Positions 1 to 8,476 of a stretch of DNA of 19,279 bases are shown piece by piece. Positions within the stretch are counted from its first letter, which is position 1; every line of letters begins with the position of its first letter. Position numbers and translations under genes: made by a program. A model generated the notes under the pieces. That model searched no databases and was not told the DNA's origin. It was given only the letters and a program-made list of their open reading frames with translations. Source of the DNA: Coemansia sp. RSA 1804 (lineage: Eukaryota; Kickxellomycota; Kickxellomycetes; Kickxellales; Kickxellaceae); the NCBI GenBank assembly GCA_027578815.1, contig JANBTH010000361.1:1-19279 (forward strand), written 5' to 3'.

Positions 1-1371
1 TCTGGCAAATGGGCTAGTATTAAGCCTGGGTTCTGGGCTGATAGTCTGATAATACACGGCCTTGCGAATGAGGGCCTCGATACTGAAGCTTCATATGTGA
101 CTATGGCTACAGATGATCGGCGTATGGCAGACAACCAGGTTGTGGCTATGCTGACGATTCGGAAATACGAGCTATTGCTCAAGGCTCTGAGCAGGAGGCA
201 GCGTGTTGATCTTGCAGAGGCCATGTTTGCGTATATTCGGAATAACTTGGGGTTGTATCCAACGCCGTCAATATATGGCTCGCTTCTCGGGGTCGTTGCG
301 CGTCATCGGAAGTGGAATGTGATAGATGGATATCTGCACATGATGGAAGAGGATGGTATTTGCGCTTCACACAAGGTTTGGGGACGTATTCTGCTTGGCG
401 GGGCACAACAGGCCGACGTGGATATATGTGACAAGGTGCTGGATATCATGACCAAACTATGTATACCATTTTCGTACACTGTGGTTACGGCTGCTCTTGA
501 GCTATTTCTGCGTATGGAGGATTTTGAAATGGTCTTGCGTTGGTATAACGTGGTGTACCAGGTACTTTGTATGCAAGCGCGGATCCCATTATCAAAGCGG
601 GGGAACGTTGCTCTCGATGCGGTGAAGTGGCCCAACAATGTGCGCAGCTCTACAATTAACACCAAAGCAACTGACAAGATGCGCTTGACAAGCAAGCCGC
701 CGGGCCCCTATTCAATGACGCAACCCGAATACTTTATTGCACACTTTGTCCATGAAAAGGCGCTTATCTGGCACCGAAAGGTTCTGGGGCTTACTTTGGA
801 GATAATCGGGCACATTGGCGACATCAAGCTTCTAATGCGTGTCTGGGACGATATTCTTATGTTTCGGCGAAAAGTACGAACGCTCAAGCTGTCGCCCTAT
901 ATATTTATGGTGCTCACGCGATCCTTGGCCCAACTGGGGGTTCTTAAACAATACAAGAACTACTTGATGGTGTGGATCAACGACAGGAACAACCACTTCA
1001 CAGTCTCCCAGACTGAGAGCATTATTCAGTTTGTAAATAATTATATGCTCAAGCCTAATGGTGCAACCTTCCGTTCGATAGTTCATCTCCCGCGCGCCCA
1101 TCAAAGAGATCATTTGGCCAGATATTTTCGGGAGTTTGCCGAGTACTCGAATGTAGATAGCCTGCAGAATAACCCCTTGAAGGGTCATTTGGACGAATTC
1201 TTTCGGGAGTATGTCGAAAACACAGGCATATATAGCCACGAGGATCCGGCTAAAATTGATGGCGATGTAAACGAAGAGCTATATGGTAAACCCGTCAGCA
1301 ACAACAATAACAATACAGACTACGACGGCGCACTTGTCAAAATAGACAGCATGGATCAAACTAGACTTTAA
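1..1371 (+). CDS. Pentatricopeptide-repeat-like protein, 5' end outside window
   Basis: The reading frame is open from base 1 to the TAA at 1369-1371, giving 456 visible residues, so the true start lies upstream. A GTG at 97 is not a credible start because the frame continues in from the edge. The first 180 residues form paired amphipathic helices of PPR type, with blocks such as KYELLLKALSRRQRVDLAEAMF, then YGSLLGVVARHRKWNVIDGYLHMM, then KVWGRILLGGAQQADVDICDKVLDIM, each about 35 residues apart. PPR proteins are organellar RNA-binding proteins acting in mitochondrial RNA stability or translation; that role is inferred from the family. The later part (to about residue 420) is helical but less regular, and the tail is polar with an asparagine run. 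Mitochondrial targeting cannot be judged because the N-terminus is missing. It converges on the septin gene, with 200 bp between the stop codons. I cannot name an orthologue. Confidence 0.5.
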   Translation, partial: SGKWASIKPGFWADSLIIHGLANEGLDTEASYVTMATDDRRMADNQVVAMLTIRKYELLLKALSRRQRVDLAEAMFAYIRNNLGLYPTPSIYGSLLGVVARHRKWNVIDGYLHMMEEDGICASHKVWGRILLGGAQQADVDICDKVLDIMTKLCIPFSYTVVTAALELFLRMEDFEMVLRWYNVVYQVLCMQARIPLSKRGNVALDAVKWPNNVRSSTINTKATDKMRLTSKPPGPYSMTQPEYFIAHFVHEKALIWHRKVLGLTLEIIGHIGDIKLLMRVWDDILMFRRKVRTLKLSPYIFMVLTRSLAQLGVLKQYKNYLMVWINDRNNHFTVSQTESIIQFVNNYMLKPNGATFRSIVHLPRAHQRDHLARYFREFAEYSNVDSLQNNPLKGHLDEFFREYVENTGIYSHEDPAKIDGDVNEELYGKPVSNNNNNTDYDGALVKIDSMDQTRL

Positions 1372-1513
1372 TATCAACTGTATGATATATTCTATTTACC
1401 TCTATATGTATTTGATTTTTTTGTACTGAAAATGCTTAATAGATCCAAGTAGTGTGCAAGCAGAAGAATACCAATGGCTTCAAAATCACAAGAGAGTAAC
1501 GTAATGACATACA

Positions 1514-1519
1514 AATAAA
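1514..1519 (+). promoter_or_regulatory. Possible AATAAA polyadenylation signal of the PPR-like gene
   Basis: AATAAA lies 143 nt past the PPR stop, in the 200-bp gap shared by two convergent genes. The hexamer is common in AT-rich DNA, so support is only positional. If used, the two transcripts would have closely abutting or overlapping 3' ends. Confidence 0.3.
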
Positions 1520-1571
1520 TAGGCTACATAGTACTCAAATACATATTGAATGTATAAAGAGACGAAGTAGC

Positions 1572-3845
1572 TCAAGCAAGAGCCGATTCTGTGACCGGGC
1601 CGATTGTGAACCGGCGGCTTCTCTGATTGATGCTGCTGTTATCAATGTTAGAGGAATTGGGCCTTGGCTTTGTTCTTTGCCTTGTCTTTGTGCTGCCGCC
1701 AACTGACAAAAGCATGTGGATACCACGACGCACCGATGACGAGCCAGCGTCGAAAAATCTTTGCTTGGGCGGCGTGGACGACGCTGCAGACGTGGATTTA
1801 AGCATGGATGTCGTTGCGGTTGTCAGTGTCGTTGCTTCTGAGACGCGATGTGGGTTGGATGTCATGGGCTGATCGGCACTTCTGGGGCCTCCATGGCCTG
1901 CAAAAGGACGAGTGGTTGGTGTATGCGCTGTTGAGGGTTCTTCTGTTGCTGGAGCAACCGCTGTGATAGCTGTGTCTGGGGGCGATGTTAGGTGGCCGGT
2001 ATGCTGCACAGGGAATTGGAATTTAAACACTGGAGCATTTGGCATATTACTTGGTGCAATCTCGGAAGATTTGTTGTGTTTGCCCTTTATTTCGTTGCTA
2101 GTATTTGCCACTGCTGCATTGTTCATGCCAGCATTGTTACCACTGCTACTTTTGGTATCTGGTTCTCTAGAGAACCCAAATATCAGTGAGGAAGCGTTGC
2201 CGGCTGTGGCAGCGTTGGAGACAATGCTAACCACTCCTCCATTCCCGCTTGCAATGTCACCAGTGGTAAGACGCCGTTGTACGCGCTGGCGGCTGTATCG
2301 TCTGCTGTTGCTTCCGGCGGAATTGCGGTTGCGGGTATGAGATCCAGAAGAGAACTTTTGGTGTGTAGAAACAGGCACCGTAAGCAATGTTTTCTCTTGC
2401 TCGAGATACGTAGTCATTAGGCTGTTCATGTTGGCGTATTTATAATCGCCAGCAATGCGCTGCATGCGGTACTTTTCGTAGTATGTTTCGTTGGTCCAGT
2501 ATTCAAGGGACTTGCGGAATGAGACAAAAAGCACATCCAAAAATATCCCAACGTCGCAATGATCCTTGTTGTTTAGCTGCAGCGTTCCCCAGGGAAAGCT
2601 ACGCACAAGCGAGATCTCGCGTCGCTGATGCAAGCGCTTGATCTGAACCGTGTTTGATTCCATGGGCAATGATTGGGTCGACGATACTGTTGATCCGAGT
2701 ATGGATTCTTGCTGTAGTTGCAGATTGCGTAGACGCTGGACCATGGCAGCCGATGAGTTTGGATCGGCCGGATCAACAGCGCCGTTGTTGTTGTTGTTGC
2801 TATTGTTGTGGCGCCGGCTGTCGCGGAATATGCCCGCGGTTATTATGCCAGTGCTCGTACTCACCCGATTATGCTTTGAAACAAGCGCACGCCAGTCTGC
2901 AACGCTTACACGGCTCTGCGACGAGTTCTGGTACTCTGGCAGCCGCATCTGCTGCCACTCGTCGACGTGCTTGCTGCCGCACACAAGGAAGGGCATGCTG
3001 CGCAACATCGCGCGACGGAAAGCCTTTATCTCCTTGTGCGGCTCCTTGTACGGCGTGTTTGGCGTATCGCTAAAGTCAAACAGCCGATCTGGCACCAAAA
3101 GATCGCGGACTTCCCCGTAAAAGGAGCCGTTTTTGAGCAGCGCGAGATCAGACATTTCTATGGTATCGCATTTCCCAACAACAGGTATTATATTTGCGTA
3201 CTGGGAAAGCCTTCGTATAGCGCGCAGGTCCGCTGCTGTGACAATATCGGCGGCAGCCTCCAATCGATGGCTGTGGGAATCGGTAGCCGAGCTATAGTAC
3301 ACAGGCGGCGGCAACATGTAAACGACAGCGTGGATGTGGGCAGATGCAAACGTGGATTTGTCGCGATGTGTCCTCAGCTCCTCGTCCAACGTGGCCTGCA
3401 GACGGCGCTCAATTTCTCCACAGATCTCGTTGATAGTGGCAGCGGCTTTCTGCTCGTCGCTGCTGTCGATGCCTGGAGTGTCGACAAACTCGACATTGAC
3501 CGGCTGGCTGTGTATAAGCTCCCTTATTCGCACTCTGCATCGCCGAATCAGTGTTGTACCGGACAACGAGTCAAAGACGCAGAACGGATCAAGAACCTCC
3601 TCCGCTACCACGTTCGAGTCCTTGAACGACGCGGATGGATACATGACGCGGTCGCCCTCAGTCAGGGATTCGATGTGAAGGGAGTAGAATGAGTCGCAGA
3701 TGGTTTGCAGCAGTGTGGACTTTCCTACACCGCGTCTCCCAACCACCATGACATTGAACGACTCTGGCGTTTGGCGGCGAGTGGAGAGTATGCGCCGGTG
3801 CCACTCCAGCCCTGTTTTGTCGTTGGCTGGCAGGTGTTCCGCCAT
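1572..3845 (-). CDS. Divergent septin-type GTPase with insertion and long disordered tail
   Basis: A 757-residue intronless ORF starting at ATG 3845-3843 and ending TGA. Septins are GTP-binding proteins that polymerise at the cell cortex and septum. A basic stretch (HRRILSTRR, residues 16-24) precedes the G1 P-loop GRRGVGKST (36-44). G3 is DTPGI (122-126). The septin-like HAVVYMLPPP (172-181) leads to NIIPVVGKCD (218-227), where ordinary septins have AKAD. PFLVCGS (285-291) is the G5-like block. The septin-unique element follows only after about 115 extra residues: SFPWGTLQLNN at 416-426 and YYEKYR at 455-460. The insertion (about 297-412) is polar and asparagine-rich. The last 260 residues are Ser/Thr/Asn/Ala-rich and apparently disordered, replacing the usual C-terminal coiled coil. 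Typical septins are 300-500 residues. Family membership is firm; the subgroup and nucleotide hydrolysis are not. Confidence 0.9.
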   Translation of the reverse strand: MAEHLPANDKTGLEWHRRILSTRRQTPESFNVMVVGRRGVGKSTLLQTICDSFYSLHIESLTEGDRVMYPSASFKDSNVVAEEVLDPFCVFDSLSGTTLIRRCRVRIRELIHSQPVNVEFVDTPGIDSSDEQKAAATINEICGEIERRLQATLDEELRTHRDKSTFASAHIHAVVYMLPPPVYYSSATDSHSHRLEAAADIVTAADLRAIRRLSQYANIIPVVGKCDTIEMSDLALLKNGSFYGEVRDLLVPDRLFDFSDTPNTPYKEPHKEIKAFRRAMLRSMPFLVCGSKHVDEWQQMRLPEYQNSSQSRVSVADWRALVSKHNRVSTSTGIITAGIFRDSRRHNNSNNNNNGAVDPADPNSSAAMVQRLRNLQLQQESILGSTVSSTQSLPMESNTVQIKRLHQRREISLVRSFPWGTLQLNNKDHCDVGIFLDVLFVSFRKSLEYWTNETYYEKYRMQRIAGDYKYANMNSLMTTYLEQEKTLLTVPVSTHQKFSSGSHTRNRNSAGSNSRRYSRQRVQRRLTTGDIASGNGGVVSIVSNAATAGNASSLIFGFSREPDTKSSSGNNAGMNNAAVANTSNEIKGKHNKSSEIAPSNMPNAPVFKFQFPVQHTGHLTSPPDTAITAVAPATEEPSTAHTPTTRPFAGHGGPRSADQPMTSNPHRVSEATTLTTATTSMLKSTSAASSTPPKQRFFDAGSSSVRRGIHMLLSVGGSTKTRQRTKPRPNSSNIDNSSINQRSRRFTIGPVTESALA

Positions 3846-5905
3846 GTGTGAAGAGCCTGCCGCCTTTGATAGTTTCTGTTGCTGGCTTAATGGGCAAGGC
3901 CTCCCCTCCTTTTATATCTATTTGTCCGGCAGCAGTACGTTTATGACAATAGAAGGCGACTAGTGTGTTGAATAAACGAGCGTTCTTTGTTGGGCAATCT
4001 AATGGAACAAAGAAGGGAGCAGTATTCACACTATTATTCTTCCTTGGAGAGCTGGCGCGTCGCTTTTTATCGGTTGTCGGTTGGACAGTAGAGGCAGTAA
4101 ACGGCGAAAAGACGCAATATGTTTGTGGCTTAGAAACTAGAAACTCTTTCCTCCCCCCGACTGACCGGGTTCTGTGGAGAAATAAACAAATAAATATTAG
4201 ACGCGCTTTTGCTCAGACCAGCAGAAAGAAAAAAAGTAAAAAATGAAATGAAATGCGATACCAAGCTAGCAGAGAGAAATAATTTAAATAGTTGGAAATG
4301 GAGACAAAAGTTGCGAGGAGGGGGTTTTTATGGCGATGACGATGCAATTGGAAAATAAGGAGGGAACTGCATGTGCTGCAAGATCTGATGCACAAGTGGG
4401 CTTGCAGCAAGCGTCTAGAAGGCTGAAATAAGAAAATAGGCATTTGGAGCCGAGAGAAAAGGGCAAAGAAAGAGAAGAAAGGATGGAAGGACACAAAGGG
4501 GCAAGAGCTCCCTTTTGGGGCCAAGAAAGCGTCCATTTTGTCAGCCTGAGGAGTTTTTGCTAGACGAAAACAAGAACCGAAATATGCTAAAACGAGAAAG
4601 CGCACTGCGTTAGCCACAGAGTGCAAAAATTGCGAAATGTGAAATGACATGTCCCTGATTTAAGGCGCATGTGTGCATGTGCCAGCATCTCCGCCATCCA
4701 TTTTTTTGCAATTTCTGTCAGAGGTTGTTTCCGGATTCCGGGCTTGCAGCGATGCAAAGTGCGCTTGACTGGTGCTGCTTTAGATACAACACATATGCTT
4801 TCATTTCAGCGCTGGTGAACAGCGTGCTTACGGCGAGCGAGTATGCCCAATCATGCATCAAGTCGTCAAATAAATATAAGCACGCCCGTTTCTGTTTTCT
4901 CTGCAACAGAATGAACTATGGTATTGAAAAGTTTGGATATAAATGGTAGGGTATTGTTATTGCAATATTTGAACTAGTCGCAGAGCACAATGCATACATT
5001 GATATCATACAAAATATGGGGGTTTCATTCTAGTTTATGGATTTCATGCTGCAACAGAAGAGCTGCTGGAATAAAAGGTTTTATTGTCATCTATTTTTGA
5101 AGGCCTTCCACTGTTCACATGTGCATGTTCAAGACTAATTTTATTTTAACCCCTATTGTCTTTTATGAAAACAAATAATGTCGCAAGGATTGCTGGCAAT
5201 CGCAGTTCCAATGTCTAATTCTCATGACAAGGGTATTCTCACTCTGGTGATTCAACACATGTCTACATGTACAAACACATACTGACAAATATGGACAAAA
5301 AACTAAAAAAACAAGGCAAAGCAAAGAATATTGCATCAACAATTGTCATATTGCTATATATATTATTTGCTTGTAATTCCCATATGACCATACACTATTT
5401 GCAACTCAAATGAAAAATGCATCACAGATGTCTCCACCCATCCATGATATCACAAAACATTTGCCAACAATGGGAGCTATGCGTCCCTAACTTCAATTGG
5501 TGCTTGGGATATATTGTGTATACCCTTCTATCGGCGCACCCATGATTAGTGATAGCTGCATTTCTTATTCAGTAGAATGCAAGTCGAAGCGCGTCTTATT
5601 TGAGAAATAATGCTATATTGTAATTGAGCAAGAGAATGTAAGTTATATAGGATTGATTTATAACATATTCAGCAGAAAACAGGGGATGTTGTGGTGTCTA
5701 TTATTATTTCGACGTGTAGCCACATATTTGATAGTAATTATTGCATATCCATGCAAAAACAATAGCAATAGAAAGCAATTACTTTTTTTTGCTCGCTCTG
5801 GCTAAAGTCATCTTATTGCCTTGATGGCAAATGTCCAGTATACGGGATGCCAATTCTGGACTAGGAGGGGTATGTGAAAATGCCACAATAAGCAATCAGC
5901 TGTCT
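3846..5905. other. Intergenic region between septin and ABCD4-like genes
   Basis: Two kilobases with no credible gene. It holds the septin 5' flank and the ABCD4 3' flank. About 4240-4660 is purine-rich on the plus strand, that is, pyrimidine-rich in the sense of the septin gene, and open frames in it are of low-complexity Phe/Leu/Ser composition. From about 4950 to 5900 the DNA is AT-rich with scattered stops in all frames. I looked for tRNA B-box sequences (GGTTCGA and complement) and conserved cores of U1, U2, U4 and U6 and found none. Confidence 0.6.
3910..3916 (-). promoter_or_regulatory. TATA box candidate of the septin gene
   Basis: On the minus strand TATAAAA (within ATATAAAAGG) lies 65 nt upstream of the septin ATG, a usual distance for a fungal promoter with a short leader. 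Motif and position are seen directly; use as a promoter is inferred. Confidence 0.45.
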
Positions 5906-7999
5906 TCACAGGTCTGTTAGCGTGTGTGTGCGAGAGAGAGACAGCGACAGGCACCTCTTATGGTACTTGGCAAGGCTTGGGCGGTGGCTTACCGAAACGA
6001 GTGTAATTCCGGCACTCACCATGGCCTGGTACAACGCATCCTCAGCAGCTGCATCGAGTGAGCTTGTGCACTCATCAAGAATAGCAAACTCTGGCGCCCA
6101 GAACAGCACACGGGCAATAGACACCCTTTGCTGCTCGCCAGGAGACAATCTCTTAAGCCAGTAATGCACCGAGTGCTGTCTGTCGTAGTCACCAGCAGCA
6201 ATGTGCTCGCTAGCCTCAATCTCGACAGCCAGATGACCAAGCCCAACCGTCTTCAGCAGCAGGGAAATCTCTCTGTCAGAGCACACCCGCAGCTTGTTGC
6301 CCCATTGCCCGGGATAGCTCACCTGCTCACGCAGACTGCCGCTCACCAGATACGGTGTCTGCGGCAGGAAAAACACGCTCGGTGCTCCGTTCACGTAGGG
6401 CACTCGCACACGACCCTTTCCAGGAGGCCACAGCCCGCACAGCGTCCGCAAAAGCGATGTCTTGCCAGTGCCATTGGCCCCGGTTATTATCAGCGACTCC
6501 CCAGCAACCACCGCAATGCTCAGATCAGATACAAGCAGAGTCCCGTCTGGCGTCGCAACTGTCAAGCTTTCCACAGATATGACTCCGTCCTCACCAGCCT
6601 GTGTGCAATCGTCCTCATCAGCCTCCGCGTCCAATGCGTCAAGCTCTTCCCACAGCTGCACAATGCGCGCAGTATATCCAGCAACGTCCGCAAGCTTCTT
6701 TGCCTGCTCGATGACCACAGTAAAGCGGTAGATGAGGTAGATCGAAACAAAGGCATTGAGGCTGATGATGCTTCCTAGCTCTGCGCTGGTTTTGCCGTCG
6801 TATACGCCCATGAATATTGGTATTGCAATGACCACGTATGACACAGTTGATCCCAGATACGAGAACACTAGAGTGATCAGAGATAGCCACAGCTGCTTCG
6901 CCAGCAGCCGCTTCTGCACTCCCACAACTCGTCCAAGTGCGCCGTCCGCTGCCTCGCGCTCCCTGGCCTCGCCCCCGAAAAACGCGATGGACTCGGCAAA
7001 TGTGCAGATGCGTAGTTCGCTGAATCTCAGGTTCCCTTCTTCACGCTCTTGTTTGTAGACAGATCGGACCACTGGCGGCATTGCTAGGCGTGCTGCGAGA
7101 GCACCGACCACAAAGTAAATGTAGATTGCCAGAGGCCCAAAGAACCCAGATATCGCCCAGCACTTCACCGTGTAGTATGCAACTAGGAAGGGAGCAATTA
7201 GAAGCTCTGCAAGTGCATCTGCCGCCGTGGAAGAAAATCTTTCAATGTCCTGCGCAATCCGCTGGTCCGGATTGTCCACTATTCCCTGGCTCACCAGCGG
7301 ATAGAGGCGATGTGCAGCCATATACCGCCGGTGCGTATGCTGCGTCAACACACTGCGCATCATCACGCCTAGTCTCCCTCCAATGTACTCTAGCACAGCT
7401 TTGCTTGCTCCAGCCATCGCGACAACTGCAAAGCACTGCAACAGCAGCGGGAAAAACGCTGCTCTGTCCTTGTCGCCTAACACCTTGTAAAACTCCGACG
7501 GCTGCTTTCCCGCATAATAGTACACTACTTCGCCAAGAAGCTTGCCGCCCACCAGCAGCAAACAGCAGAAACCAACCCGGTTTGGCGTTTGTTTTGCGCC
7601 CAACAACACCCGGAACATCCGGAGCAGCCTCCGAATGAATATTGATCCTATCGCGTATTGCTTTTGCCCCATCTTGTCAACTCCTACGCGACTATAAAGC
7701 CTATCTGCATCGTCGTCGCTTTCGCTGTCGTAGTTGTCGCCGTTGGCGTCTATAGACCCCCGCCATCCGCTGTTCTCGCGTGGACTTAGAGGACTAACCA
7801 CTGTGCTAGTTCCTGCGCTGTCAGACAAGACAAAGGAAGCGTTGGCCACCATATGGTTGGAGTATGCATTGCTTTCATCACCATCGTTGACAATGTCTGC
7901 TGCTGCTGTGGCTGATTGGGTGCGGTTGCCACTGGCTTTGACCAGCGGCTGTGTGTAGGAATCCATCTCAACGTCTTCGTCTTGATGCTTCTTTGGCAT
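5906..7999 (-). CDS. ABCD4: ABCD4-like half-size ABC transporter
   Basis: A 697-residue intronless ORF starting at ATG 7999-7997. Residues 1-110 are acidic, Ser-rich and probably disordered; a six-helix ABCD transmembrane domain follows (about 140-440), then one nucleotide-binding domain. Visible landmarks are NPDQRIAQDIERF (243-255), the EAA-like AESIAFFGGEA (335-345), SYVVIAIPIFMGVY (387-400), LADVAGYTARI (436-446), Walker A GANGTGKTS (507-515), Q-loop Gln547, signature LSPGEQQR (618-625), Walker B FAILDE (638-643) and H-loop His672. The membrane-domain blocks match the ABCD4 subfamily more closely than the peroxisomal fatty-acyl transporters ABCD1-3/Pxa. In animals ABCD4 works with LMBD1 to export cobalamin from lysosomes; a vacuolar cobalamin role here is inferred. 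Human ABCD4 is about 606 residues, the difference being mainly the N-terminal extension. The gene lies 477 bp downstream of SEA4 on the same strand, too far for an operon-like unit. Confidence 0.87.
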   Translation of the reverse strand: MPKKHQDEDVEMDSYTQPLVKASGNRTQSATAAADIVNDGDESNAYSNHMVANASFVLSDSAGTSTVVSPLSPRENSGWRGSIDANGDNYDSESDDDADRLYSRVGVDKMGQKQYAIGSIFIRRLLRMFRVLLGAKQTPNRVGFCCLLLVGGKLLGEVVYYYAGKQPSEFYKVLGDKDRAAFFPLLLQCFAVVAMAGASKAVLEYIGGRLGVMMRSVLTQHTHRRYMAAHRLYPLVSQGIVDNPDQRIAQDIERFSSTAADALAELLIAPFLVAYYTVKCWAISGFFGPLAIYIYFVVGALAARLAMPPVVRSVYKQEREEGNLRFSELRICTFAESIAFFGGEAREREAADGALGRVVGVQKRLLAKQLWLSLITLVFSYLGSTVSYVVIAIPIFMGVYDGKTSAELGSIISLNAFVSIYLIYRFTVVIEQAKKLADVAGYTARIVQLWEELDALDAEADEDDCTQAGEDGVISVESLTVATPDGTLLVSDLSIAVVAGESLIITGANGTGKTSLLRTLCGLWPPGKGRVRVPYVNGAPSVFFLPQTPYLVSGSLREQVSYPGQWGNKLRVCSDREISLLLKTVGLGHLAVEIEASEHIAAGDYDRQHSVHYWLKRLSPGEQQRVSIARVLFWAPEFAILDECTSSLDAAAEDALYQAMVSAGITLVSVSHRPSLAKYHKRCLSLSLSRTHTLTDL
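5921..5942. repeat. GT/GA dinucleotide microsatellite inside the ABCD4 C-terminus
   Basis: A (GT)n run followed directly by a (GA)n run, encoding on the minus strand the last residues LSLSLSRTHTL of the ABCD4-like protein, four codons before the stop. Slippage here would change or shift the C-terminus. Confidence 0.8.
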
Positions 8000-8476
8000 T
8001 ATCTACCCGCTTTGCGCAGGCAGCAGTGTCTTTTCAACAATGTTGGAAAGATGAAACGCCAGCGTTGTGAACAAGTAGAGTAGTTACCGGTAGAGCGAGT
8101 TACTGCTGTGCAAACAGGTTGCTGCAGATAGAAGGATTGATAACGATGGCGGATGAAATACTTCTTAGCCGCTAAAAATAAAGAATAGAAAAAGTCAACG
8201 TCTATAAAAGGACAAAAATGATAAAAGAAAAATTCAAATAAAGAAATAACATGCTTGGCAGAGAGAAGAGTGCAAATCAAAGATTCTTTTTCATTTGTTT
8301 TTTAGAAGACTTTCACAAAAAAAAGATTTTAATATCCAATATCATTTTCCACTTCCGCATCCAGTGCATTGTTGAGGTCAATGAAAAAACTTGATAAGGG
8401 AACGCAGGTCTCATGCTGGTCAGATGTGCGGCTGGAATCAATTTCTGCACATCACACTCATGTTCAAAAAAAAGAA
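8000..8476. other. Spacer between SEA4 stop and ABCD4 start
   Basis: This 477-bp spacer must contain the SEA4 3' end and the ABCD4 promoter. Its 8160-8340 part is A/G-rich on plus, so pyrimidine-rich in the sense direction of ABCD4. I see no clear TATA box on the minus strand and no RNA gene. Confidence 0.5.

Noticed and set aside
4213..4650. 145-codon minus-strand frame rich in Phe, Leu and Ser
   Set aside because: Composition follows the pyrimidine-rich tract; no domain, low complexity.
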